The notes under the pieces were generated by a model. The model searched no databases, was not told the DNA's origin, and was given only the letters and a program-made list of their open reading frames with translations. 64,000 nucleotides of DNA from Natronobacillus azotifigens (lineage in GTDB: Bacteria; Bacillota; Bacilli; Bacillales; Amphibacillaceae), in NCBI RefSeq assembly GCF_026805325.1, contig NZ_JAPRAT010000011.1:1-64000 (forward strand), read 5' to 3'. The position numbers were made by a program, and so were the translations under genes. Shown piece after piece: positions 1-7,744 of the stretch (positions are counted from its first letter, which is position 1; every line of letters begins with the position of its first letter).

Positions 1-800
1 GGAAAAGATGCGAACAAATCGCGGAGAATGCGAACAAATCGGAAAAGATGCGAACAAATCGCAGAGAATGCGAACAAATCAGAAAAGATGCGAATAAATC
101 GCGGAGAATGCGAACAAATCAGAAAAGATGCGAACAAATCGCGGAGAATGCGAACAAATCAGAAAAGATGCGAATAAATCGCGGAGAATGCGAACAAATC
201 AGAAAAGATGCGAACAAATCGCGGAGAATGCGAACAAATCGGAAAAGATGCGAACAAATCGCAGAGAATGCGAACAAATCAGAAAAGATGCGAACAAATC
301 GCAGAGAATGCGAACAAATCGGAAAAGATGCGAACAAATCGCAGAGAATGCGAACAAATCAGAAAAGATGCGAACAAATCGCAGAGAATGCGAACAAATC
401 AGGAAAGATGCGAATAAATCGCAGAGAATGCGAACAAAAAGGAAAAAATGCGAACAAACCGCGGAGAATGCGAACAAATCAGGAAAGATGCGAATAAATC
501 GCAGAGAATGCGAACAAATCAGAAAAGATGCGAATAAATCGCGGAGAATGCGAACAAATCAGAAAAGATGCGAACAAATCGCAGAGAATGCGAACAAATC
601 AGGAAAGATGCGAATAAATCGCGGAGAATGCGAACAAAACGGAAAAGATGCGAATAAATTGCAGAGAATGCGAACAAATCAAGAAAGATGCGAATAAATC
701 TCGGAGAATGCGAACAAATCGGAAAAGATGCGAATAAATCCCGGAGAATGCGAACAAATCAGAAAAGATGCGAATAAAACGTGGAGAATGCGAATAAATC
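1..800. repeat. tandem array of 20-bp units (40 copies)
   Basis: Forty consecutive 20-bp units fill bases 1-800. Two alternating forms, RGAAAAGATGCGAACAAATC and GCRGAGAATGCGAACAAATC, make a 40-bp higher-order period. Sporadic substitutions (ACAAATC to ATAAATC, R changes) are scattered through the array, and the left edge of the window cuts it. No unit contains a stop codon in most frames, so long spurious reading frames appear on both strands, repeating the same amino acids every 20 residues. I see no signal peptide, start context or flanking gene structure, so I read it as a non-coding satellite-like array. Confidence 0.95.
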
Positions 801-872
801 GCGAAAATCGCACGCAACCGCCAAGCACACTCTCGGCACCTAGTCACTAATCTTGAAAAACTAAATAAGGAT

Positions 873-1038
873 GGTTCAGCTTAGGCTGAATCAATTGATC
901 GAGCACACCCCTTATAAGGAAGGTTCAGTCTCCGCCTGAACCTCATCCTTTTAAATGCAGTGAGGTTCCGGATACCTCCGGAACCTTCCTTATTTTCAAT
1001 TAAACATCAATCGGAAGGTTTCGGCCCAAGCCGAAACC
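873..1038. repeat. cluster of four related GGTT...AACC hairpins
   Basis: Four inverted repeats lie in 166 bp, each opening with GGTT and closing with AACC (or AATC): 873-892 (8-bp stem with one G-T pair, 4-nt loop), 922-942 (7-bp stem, 7-nt loop), 964-985 (9-bp perfect stem, 4-nt loop) and 1017-1038 (9-bp perfect stem, 4-nt loop). Stem sequences differ while the ends and loop size are kept. A C-rich stretch without recognisable genes follows up to about 1180. The function is unknown. Confidence 0.8.
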
Positions 1039-1182
1039 AACCCCAACCCCAACCCCCATGCTCATTAACTCTCCTTTACTTTGCCACAGCACAATCTCCG
1101 ACTATATTACCCGCAAAACATCACAGCATTGGATCACCGCACCCCGCATCAATAGCACCACCCCGCATCCCCGCACCCAACC

Positions 1183-1215
1183 AAAAAAAGGAACCAGCTC
1201 CCTTTAGCTGGTTCC
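1183..1215 (-). terminator. rho-independent terminator of nrdDG
   Basis: Perfect 10-bp stem (1190-1199 with 1206-1215) and 6-nt loop, followed on the minus strand by seven T (A-run at 1183-1189). The nrdG stop codon (1204-1206) lies inside the hairpin, so translation ends within the terminator. Confidence 0.9.
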
Positions 1216-1701
1216 CTGCCTTTCACAATATGCTATATCAATGTCACTCAAATCAATAATCCTCTGATTGCGGCTGCCTCGGAACTTCAGGCTCAAATCA
1301 CGTTCCGCTAAAATAAACGGGCCATCAATTAGTACATCACAGTAACGGAGAAGTTCTCGTTTTGCTGCACCATCTTCGCCTTCTGCCTCCAACAACTGTT
1401 CTAATGTATAGCCACTGAATGTCCAGATGTTCTTTCCAAGCTCTTTTAAACGTCGAGCAACTTCAGCAACTTCTTTCGCCTGGAAGAACGGCTCACCACC
1501 TGATAACGTGACATCGGTCAGCGGGTTGCTCGCTACTTCAGCGACGATTTCATCTGCTGTCATTTCCGTCCCGTTGTTGATGTTCCAACTGGCGGGATTA
1601 TGACATCCTTTGCAGAAGTGGGGGCATCCAGCAAAGAAAATCACCGTCCGTAATCCCTCACCATCTACTACAGAATCATGCAAAATATTCATTACTCGCA
1701 T
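1204..1701 (-). CDS. nrdG: anaerobic ribonucleotide reductase activating protein NrdG
   Basis: A 165-residue radical-SAM activase that installs the glycyl radical on NrdD under anaerobic conditions. The SAM/[4Fe-4S] motif CxxxCxxC is at residues 26-33 (Cys26, Cys30, Cys33), followed by the GGEP motif near residue 70. Its length is normal for NrdG. The reading frame overlaps the end of nrdD by 10 bp. A second ATG at 1692, overlapping the nrdD stop as TAATG, would give the start MNILHDS and is an equally good candidate. The two genes are clearly one translationally coupled operon. Confidence 0.95.
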   Translation of the reverse strand: MRVMNILHDSVVDGEGLRTVIFFAGCPHFCKGCHNPASWNINNGTEMTADEIVAEVASNPLTDVTLSGGEPFFQAKEVAEVARRLKELGKNIWTFSGYTLEQLLEAEGEDGAAKRELLRYCDVLIDGPFILAERDLSLKFRGSRNQRIIDLSDIDIAYCERQGTS

Positions 1702-3773
1702 GCAAATCGACCATTGCTTTCATTCGCTAAGTTAGTATTTTCGCCCGAAATAGATTCGCTTGTCTCCGGTTCACGATGTCTAAGGTCACCGCACGTACTA
1801 CGTTTAGCACCCAATGTCCCAGCTTCGCTAACTTCAGTCCCGCCAAAATCTGCAGGACCGCTCGCACCACTATCACTTAATGCATCTTTCAAGTTGGCAC
1901 TTTGTTGGTGCTTCACACGTTGACTTTCTTCTGCACGTTTCGCTGTATTCCATTTCTTCATATCACCAACGAGGTAACCGGTGATTCGGCGAATACGTTC
2001 TACTTTTTCGTCATCACTTGTATGACATTTTGGACATTCATTATCAATGATGCCTGTATAGCCACATTCCATACAACGATCGACCGGGTGGTTAATCGAT
2101 CCATAACCAAAGTCGTTCGCAGCCATTGATTTAACCAACACATCTAGTGCTTTCGTATTTTTCGATACATCGCCATCACATTCGATATAGGAGATGTGTC
2201 CACCATTACATAACTTGTGGAATGCTCCTTCACGTTTGATTTTGTCAATCGCTCGAATGTTGTAGTACACAGGTACATGGAAGGAATTTGTATAAAAAGT
2301 CCGTTCCGTAACACCAGGGATTTTTCCGAATGTCTCTTGGTCGCGTTTCGTGAATTTGCCAGACAACCCTTCCGCTGGTGTAGCAATGAGCGAAAAATTC
2401 AAATCATTAGTGTCCGCTGCTGCATCAACACGGCTGCGCATGAACGAGACAATTTCGTAGCCAAGATCATAGGCTTCGTCAGATTCACCGTGGTGCTCTC
2501 CTATTAATGCTACTAATGCTTCCGCTAGTCCAATGAAACCAACACTTAACGTTCCTTGTTTCAACACTTCTTCTAGAGTGTCCGTCGGAGCTAGATCTTC
2601 ACTGTTTTTCCAAACGTTTTGTCCATATAAAAAGGAGAAATGTTGTGCCTGTTTTTTCACTTGAAAAGCATAACGCTCTAATAATTGCTTTACAACCAAA
2701 TCCGTATAATAGCCAAGCTTGTCAAAAAATTGATCTTTTGTTTGGGAAGTCAAGGCGATCTTCACTAAGTTAATCGATGTGAACGATAAGTTTCCACGCT
2801 GAATACTATTATCATCCCCATGGCGGTTAGCCATGACACGAGTACGACAACCCATATACGATACTTCGGATTCTGGTGTGCCATCATAATGTTGAACGTT
2901 CACACTTGAATCAATAAAACTAAAGTTCGGGAACAGGCGCTTTGCTGTTGTTTCTAGTGCCAACTGGTATAAATCATAGTTCGGCTCACCTGGTTCATAA
3001 TTCGTTCCTTTTTTCATTTTGAAAATTTGAATCGGGAAAATCGGTGTTTCCCCATTTCCCAGTCCTGCTTTCGTTGCACGCAATAAATTATCGATTAACA
3101 AACGCCCTTCTGGTGAAGTATCCGTCCCATAGTTAATCGAAACAAACGGTACTTGTCCACCACCGCGTGAATGCATCGAATTGCAGTTATGAATAAAAGC
3201 TTCACAAGCTTGATAAACATCCCGATCCGTTTCTTTCCAAGCAAGTTCGTCGATTTCGGTATCCGTCCATTTCGTTGGATAACTACGCAGGCGCTTCAAA
3301 TGTTTGCGATGTGTTTTATGTACATAAGGTGCTAAATCATAATCAAACATGGGATAACTTTGTCCACCGTGTTGCATGTTTTGATTCGATTGAAAAATAA
3401 TTGACGACAGAGCCATTGCGCTACAAATATCATTCGGCTCACGCATGTAACCATGTCCTGTGTTAAAGCCACCTTTTAAAATAGCCCCCAGTGGAATTTG
3501 ACAACATGTAGTTGTTCCGGTCGGCATGAAGTCGAGATCGTGTGGGTGAATAAAATTTGCTTCAATTGCTTCGGTAACTTCTTCGCTTAGCATTTCCGTT
3601 TTCGCATAGTGCTTTGCAGTTTCTGATGCGAATTTCGACATTTGTCCCATTGGAGACTGACCATCGACATTGGCATTCTCTTGTATAAGATCTTGATTGC
3701 TAGATTCAACGATTTCTGTTAAGGCATGTAATAAATGATCTGTAGTTTTTTCCGATACTGTAGATAATTGCAA
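1692..3773 (-). CDS. nrdD: anaerobic (class III) ribonucleoside-triphosphate reductase NrdD
   Basis: A 693-residue oxygen-sensitive enzyme that makes dNTPs from NTPs during anaerobic growth. The start is TTG, preceded by GGGAGTGAG. Visible features are the TTTCCQIPLG block near residue 85, GGGQVPFVSINYG near 205, the paired zinc cysteines CMEC and CPKC near 575-590, and the glycyl-radical loop (RRITGYLVGDM) near 600. The family normally ends shortly after this loop. Here about 71 extra residues (from about 623) of low-complexity, Ser/Gly/Glu-rich sequence follow, ending NESNGRFACE. This tail is unlike the rest of the protein and may derive from an inserted repeat. No ATP-cone is obvious at the N-terminus. 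Confidence 0.95.
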   Translation of the reverse strand: MQLSTVSEKTTDHLLHALTEIVESSNQDLIQENANVDGQSPMGQMSKFASETAKHYAKTEMLSEEVTEAIEANFIHPHDLDFMPTGTTTCCQIPLGAILKGGFNTGHGYMREPNDICSAMALSSIIFQSNQNMQHGGQSYPMFDYDLAPYVHKTHRKHLKRLRSYPTKWTDTEIDELAWKETDRDVYQACEAFIHNCNSMHSRGGGQVPFVSINYGTDTSPEGRLLIDNLLRATKAGLGNGETPIFPIQIFKMKKGTNYEPGEPNYDLYQLALETTAKRLFPNFSFIDSSVNVQHYDGTPESEVSYMGCRTRVMANRHGDDNSIQRGNLSFTSINLVKIALTSQTKDQFFDKLGYYTDLVVKQLLERYAFQVKKQAQHFSFLYGQNVWKNSEDLAPTDTLEEVLKQGTLSVGFIGLAEALVALIGEHHGESDEAYDLGYEIVSFMRSRVDAAADTNDLNFSLIATPAEGLSGKFTKRDQETFGKIPGVTERTFYTNSFHVPVYYNIRAIDKIKREGAFHKLCNGGHISYIECDGDVSKNTKALDVLVKSMAANDFGYGSINHPVDRCMECGYTGIIDNECPKCHTSDDEKVERIRRITGYLVGDMKKWNTAKRAEESQRVKHQQSANLKDALSDSGASGPADFGGTEVSEAGTLGAKRSTCGDLRHREPETSESISGENTNLANESNGRFACE

Positions 3774-3787
3774 CTATCTCACTCCCG

Positions 3788-3835
3788 ATACAATATGTTG
3801 TATATATAGAAAAAATCAAACACTATATATAGTAT
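3788..3835 (-). promoter_or_regulatory. tandem NrdR-like boxes upstream of nrdD
   Basis: Two palindromic 16-mers lie upstream of the nrdD start: ATACAATATGTTGTAT (3788-3803) and ACACTATATATAGTAT (3820-3835). The second sits inside a 26-bp palindrome (3815-3840) with one mismatch. Their centres are 32 bp apart, about three helical turns, which is the usual arrangement of paired NrdR boxes. This predicts repression of nrdDG by NrdR; the factor itself is not in the window. Confidence 0.75.
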
Positions 3836-3905
3836 TTGATTTAAAGTCTAGCATATTATTTTTTAAAATAGAAGTGAGTTATATCACATTTTTTTAGCTG
3901 GATTT

Positions 3906-3990
3906 GCTCGAACCCTAACCGTTCTAAGAGTTCGAGCGATAAAAAAATTTTTGCTAAAATGTGTCGACAAATTTTCGACAATCTTAGCGA
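3906..3990. other. two hairpins in the nrdD upstream gap
   Basis: GCTCGAAC (3906-3913) pairs with GTTCGAGC (3930-3937). Further on, GCTAA/TTAGC flanking TGTCGA/TCGACA forms an imperfect stem over about 3952-3990. Neither has a convincing T-run. They fill the gap between the divergent nrdD promoter region and the next minus-strand gene and may contribute to terminating it. Confidence 0.4.
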
Positions 3991-3999
3991 AATCTTCAA

Positions 4000-4027
4000 A
4001 TAGGAGTACAACTCCATGCACTCCTAT
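4000..4027 (-). terminator. possible terminator after the YIP1-type gene
   Basis: ATAGGAGT (4000-4007) pairs perfectly with ACTCCTAT (4020-4027) just downstream of the minus-strand gene ending at 4037. The following T content is weak, so this is a tentative call. Confidence 0.45.
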
Positions 4028-4036
4028 CAGAATAAA

Positions 4037-4849
4037 TTACCACGGAATTGAATCGATAATTTGCGCAATAAATATATCACCTACGATTAAGATGAAAATC
4101 CCTACTCCTACATAGGTCAATACAATGCCATAAAAAATATCAAGACCCGTATCCGTACCCGATGTTTCTTTGATCGAGAACAGCGTAGCCATACTTGCAA
4201 TCGAAGCAAAGGACATGGCTAAAGCAATCAAGAATGCACCGAAACCGCCACCTAACAGGGCAAATAACATGCCTAAAGCTGCTAATGCAGTTGGCAATAC
4301 TAACATAGAAGCAAAACGAGTTAATACACCCACATAAGAAATAGGGGCTTTCATTAACTGAGCTACACCGAACTTAATTCCAATTAATACAGCAAAAAAG
4401 ATTAAGAATAGGAAAAATGGTGTTACAACATAATCCATGAATGTTGGAGTATAAAACGAACCTAAAAGGGAATTAGAAACCATATTTCTTGCAGCAAAAT
4501 AAGAAAAGAATGGCACAAATAAAGAAAATAGTACAAGTGTAATAATTCCATTAATCATATCTGATTTACTGTCTGTCATTTTTTTACTTGTTGCAAAAGG
4601 ATGCAGCAAGGCGCTCGGTAAGAAGTTCCAATAATCTTTACTTGCTTTTTTCACTTGCTCCACTTGCGGATTTGGTTGTGCTGGTGTCTGTGGCGTTTGC
4701 GCCGTGTTGTTTTGAACAGGTTCTTGTTCTGCGCCACCAGCTTTTGCTTGATCACCTAATTGGTTTGGTGCATCAGTAATTTTTGATCCACAAGATGTAC
4801 AGAATTTTGCATCAGCATCCAGTGATGCATTACAATTTGGACAATGCAT
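4037..4849 (-). CDS. zinc-ribbon YIP1-family membrane protein
   Basis: A 270-residue protein of unknown function. The N-terminus carries a CPNC...CTSCG zinc ribbon (Cys3, Cys6, Cys17, Cys20). A Gln/Pro/Ala-rich linker follows to about residue 65, then an integral membrane domain with about five hydrophobic segments from about residue 100 to the end, typical of the Yip1 family. The start ATG has a purine-rich GGAGCG upstream. It lies in the same orientation as the next zinc-ribbon protein but is separated from it by a repeat cassette, so they are probably independent units. The role is not known; many such proteins are found in stress or envelope regulons. Confidence 0.8.
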   Translation of the reverse strand: MHCPNCNASLDADAKFCTSCGSKITDAPNQLGDQAKAGGAEQEPVQNNTAQTPQTPAQPNPQVEQVKKASKDYWNFLPSALLHPFATSKKMTDSKSDMINGIITLVLFSLFVPFFSYFAARNMVSNSLLGSFYTPTFMDYVVTPFFLFLIFFAVLIGIKFGVAQLMKAPISYVGVLTRFASMLVLPTALAALGMLFALLGGGFGAFLIALAMSFASIASMATLFSIKETSGTDTGLDIFYGIVLTYVGVGIFILIVGDIFIAQIIDSIPW

Positions 4850-4890
4850 GAATAAATCGCTCCTTTTTCTTTTTTTTTAATTTATTCCAG

Positions 4891-5040
4891 AGTAAGTAAC
4901 CATCCGTAAGCCTTCCACTTCAAAATATTAAGAAAATTAGGTGGGAGTAACGGAAGCTAACCCTCGGAATGATTCAAGGGTCTTTAGGTCATCCTTTAGA
5001 GCTAAAATCAGTGGGGAAAGCTAAAACTTCCACTGATTGA
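4891..5040 (+). mobile_element. orphan IS200/IS605-type right-end (omega-RNA-like) cassette A
   Basis: A CCGTAAG stretch is followed by a long imperfect hairpin (TTCCACTT near 4913-4920 with AGGTGGGAG near 4939-4947, closed by TCCGT/ACGGA). Then comes GGAATGATTCAA (about 4966-4977) and a second perfect 9-bp hairpin AATCAGTGG/CCACTGATT (5006-5014 and 5030-5038). This order resembles the 3' end of TnpB-type IS200/IS605 elements, where the omega-RNA and transposon right end lie. No tnpA or tnpB is present. Identification is by pattern from memory. Confidence 0.55.
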
Positions 5041-5098
5041 AGCTTTATTTAAACGGTATTTAGCTACAACTTAGAATATCTTCTCGCTAAAAATAGCC

Positions 5099-6529
5099 CT
5101 ACCGTTCAATCTCCATCACATTATTTTCACTAAATGACCATAAATTCTGATAATGGTTGATCAGCCAAGCATCCTCAGCTTCATCATAGACAAACTCGAT
5201 TTGCCAATCATTATTTTCCTCATCAAGTTCTGCCTCATCTAAATCTTCTTCGTCATAAGCTGTTGCACTGTTAAAAACAATTCGCGTCTCTACGTAAGCA
5301 TAGTACGTATCATTATAGTGTTCCAGATAAAAACTATCGAGATCAATCATGGTTTTCACATGTTCGCCAGTCCAGTAACGATGCCAAAAACCAGAATCAT
5401 CGACACTGTCGGCTAACGCACCATTCAACAACTCATCGGTTGCAACGGTCACGACAGAAAAATCATCGGGAGAATCATGCAATGCTGCATATTCTTCACC
5501 AAACGTATGGATCATCTCGATCAATGTTTCTTCTAAATCATTTGTAAACGGTTTTGGTACCGACAAATAAATATAGTTTTGATCAATTGCGGTACGTTCT
5601 GATGTTATGTTACCCCACGGGAATGCTAACGAAGCGTGGGCGGTAAGAGAACCATCAGTCGATACGGGACCAAATGTTTCTTCCTGTTCAACCGTTATCG
5701 CATCATCATTGATGAAAAATTCAATCTCTGAAGCTATATTCGCATATTCTGCATTCAGTGAAATATAATCACCATAGATCGGCAAGTTCACATGATAGTC
5801 CTGATCATAGGGATTAAGTAGAGATAATTGATTGGTAGTTTCTAACGTAGCAAATTCATTTTGATAGGTTGCAGTTAGTTGATATACTCCCGGTAATACC
5901 GGACCGTGTTCTTTACTGTAGTCGTCCTGATCACTGACGGCAATAACTTCATCTCCAAAAGTAATCTCTGTATCTACCATATTTGTTGATACAGAAAAAT
6001 AGAACGGTGTAACTTCAATTATGTATCGATCATAGAAAATAGCTGATTTCCCCTCTTTTTTCAAGGTGAAAATGGTATCTCCATACACGGAATCGTTATT
6101 TTTGAACGCCTCTGCTTGCGATCGTAACGTATCCACATAATAAGGCTGACTTGATGGAGAAGCTGCAATTACCTCCAGTAAGTTCTCTACACCTGCTGAA
6201 GTGATTTCCAATCGACTATCACTTGATTCAAGTAGCGACGCCAAAGCATTCGCATCCTGTTCCTGCAACGCTTCCTCAAATTGGTTGATTAGACGTTCTG
6301 GATTCGTAATCGAAGCGCCAATCTGATAACCTCCAAACACAAGCAGAACAATCGCCGCAACACTAGCAACCATAATTTTTTGTTTCAACGTTATCTGACG
6401 TGGCGACTTGGGTGTTGCTGGTTGCTGAACTGTTGGCGGTTTCTGGCTACCACCAATTGGAGTCCCGCATTCTGGGCAGAATTGTGCATCTTTTTTTAGC
6501 TCATGCCCACATTCCTTACAAAACTGCAT
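5099..6529 (-). CDS. zinc-ribbon single-span membrane protein, TcaA/YvbJ-like
   Basis: A 476-residue protein. The N-terminus is a zinc ribbon (CKECG and CPECG, Cys4, Cys7, Cys19, Cys22), followed by a Pro/Gln-rich linker, one transmembrane helix near residues 50-72 and a long acidic extracellular part. This topology (cytoplasmic zinc ribbon, one span, large outside domain) matches the TcaA/YvbJ family, linked in other firmicutes to cell-wall stress and glycopeptide sensitivity. The C-terminal region is rich in Asp/Glu (DEEDLDEAELDEE), which fits a halotolerant lifestyle. The specific function is inferred only from architecture. Confidence 0.7.
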   Translation of the reverse strand: MQFCKECGHELKKDAQFCPECGTPIGGSQKPPTVQQPATPKSPRQITLKQKIMVASVAAIVLLVFGGYQIGASITNPERLINQFEEALQEQDANALASLLESSDSRLEITSAGVENLLEVIAASPSSQPYYVDTLRSQAEAFKNNDSVYGDTIFTLKKEGKSAIFYDRYIIEVTPFYFSVSTNMVDTEITFGDEVIAVSDQDDYSKEHGPVLPGVYQLTATYQNEFATLETTNQLSLLNPYDQDYHVNLPIYGDYISLNAEYANIASEIEFFINDDAITVEQEETFGPVSTDGSLTAHASLAFPWGNITSERTAIDQNYIYLSVPKPFTNDLEETLIEMIHTFGEEYAALHDSPDDFSVVTVATDELLNGALADSVDDSGFWHRYWTGEHVKTMIDLDSFYLEHYNDTYYAYVETRIVFNSATAYDEEDLDEAELDEENNDWQIEFVYDEAEDAWLINHYQNLWSFSENNVMEIER

Positions 6530-6660
6530 ACATATTCATCCTCTCTTTTTACTAGATTACATGCTTGAGATTATTATAGCGTAATTCGACAAAATTCACT
6601 AGATAATCTTATTTGAAAATAAAAAGAGGAAGGAGTATTCAGAATAATTGTAAATACAAT

Positions 6661-6765
6661 TCAGGAGCACCATTCGTAAGACTCTCCATTGAAAACAACA
6701 GGAAGAGGAAAGGTGGCGCTCCAACGACTAAAGGCTAGTAGGTCATTCTTTAGCACTAACAATCA
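6661..6765 (+). mobile_element. degenerate transposon-end cassette B
   Basis: It contains GAGCACCATTCGTAAGACT, then TCCATTGAAAAC, an AGGTGG element and GGTCATTCTTTAG in the same order as the cassettes at 4891 and 57336, but with decayed stems. Together with its flanks it fills the 290-bp gap between the zinc-ribbon gene and the EAL gene, where no other feature is seen. Confidence 0.4.
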
Positions 6766-6821
6766 CCATAGCTGAGCACCTAAAAACCGTTTTCACTTTC
6801 TATAAGAAAGAAGGGAGAGCA

Positions 6822-7535
6822 CTAACATTCTTGAAGCAAAGCGGGTCTTCCTAAATAATAGCCTTGGGCATGTAACACACCAAGCTCCTTTGCATATGTC
6901 AATTCATTTTTCGTTTCCAGTCCTTCTAAAATGAGTTGAATTTGATTGGTTTGACAATAATTCTGAAAAAAATAGATTAAGCTTTGTTTTTGTTTCGATT
7001 GATTTAATTGGCTACTAAATAACCGATCGAGTTTGATGAAGTCAGGTTCGATCTCAATAATCATATTGAAGTTGGCATAGCCGGTTCCTACATCATCTAG
7101 TGCAATCCAAATGCCCAGTTCTCTTAAACGATGAATATAGGTGACAAAATCCAATGATTCGTCGAATGTTTCAGATTCTGATACTTCTAATACGAGTTGA
7201 TGGGCTTGTATGCTACTCTTGTTAAATAAATCCGTAATAAAACTATAAAAACGCGGATCAACGAGTGTTGATGGGAGTACATTGATAAAAAGTAGCAATT
7301 CAGCTTTCTTTACATTCGCATCTTGATACGTAGCAATTGCTTTCTTGATTGATTTTGTATCTAGTTCATATAAGAGTGATGCACGTTTTGCAGCTTGAAA
7401 GGCAAACTCCGGATTAGGATATACGCGGGAGCGAAGCAGTGCTTCGTAACCAAGTTGCTTCTGCCTTTTTAAATCAAAAATCGGTTGATAATAATGATAA
7501 AATTGTTCTTCTTCGATAAACTGATCAATGATCAA
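6822..7535 (-). CDS. stand-alone EAL-domain cyclic-di-GMP phosphodiesterase
   Basis: A 237-residue protein consisting of one EAL domain. The catalytic set looks intact: YEALLR near residue 30, Asn in FINVLP near 84, EVSESE near 117, DDVGTG near 142, PDFIKLDR near 162, EGLET near 206 and QGYYLGRP near 226. It should therefore hydrolyse c-di-GMP to pGpG. There is no GGDEF, sensor or membrane segment, so it is a soluble enzyme. No partner cyclase is in the window. Involvement in the exopolysaccharide/motility switch is plausible given the capsule locus 5 kb away, but that is inference. Confidence 0.88.
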   Translation of the reverse strand: MIIDQFIEEEQFYHYYQPIFDLKRQKQLGYEALLRSRVYPNPEFAFQAAKRASLLYELDTKSIKKAIATYQDANVKKAELLLFINVLPSTLVDPRFYSFITDLFNKSSIQAHQLVLEVSESETFDESLDFVTYIHRLRELGIWIALDDVGTGYANFNMIIEIEPDFIKLDRLFSSQLNQSKQKQSLIYFFQNYCQTNQIQLILEGLETKNELTYAKELGVLHAQGYYLGRPALLQEC

Positions 7536-7705
7536 ATGGCCACCATCCTTTGCAGCTACAACTTGACAACATATTCATATCATTACAATTATATCAAAAT
7601 ATACCATAAAACCAAGTGTATCGACAAAAAAGGAATCAATGTACCTAGTATTTGATCAATAGATAAGAAAAATGTCGTAGGCAGTCATGAGGGGGGCACG
7701 GTAAC

Positions 7706-7732
7706 TGAACAAAGTGCATGCTCGTTTGTTCA
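7706..7732 (-). terminator. possible terminator of the sgrR-like gene
   Basis: TGAACAAA (7706-7713) pairs with TTTGTTCA (7725-7732), just after the minus-strand stop at 7745. No strong T-run follows, so the assignment is tentative. Confidence 0.4.
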
Positions 7733-7744
7733 CGTTCAGTTCTG

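Noticed and set aside
48..697. Long overlapping open frames on both strands in the tandem array
   Set aside because: They arise because the 20-bp unit lacks stops; several frames and both strands are open at once, no ribosome binding site is seen, and the composition is purely that of the repeat.
1..800. CRISPR array
   Set aside because: Units are contiguous, with no unique spacers between repeats and no cas genes in the window.
960..1259. 99-codon open frame in the hairpin/C-rich region
   Set aside because: It spans two hairpins and the nrdG terminator on the opposite strand, with biased composition from C-runs and no start context.
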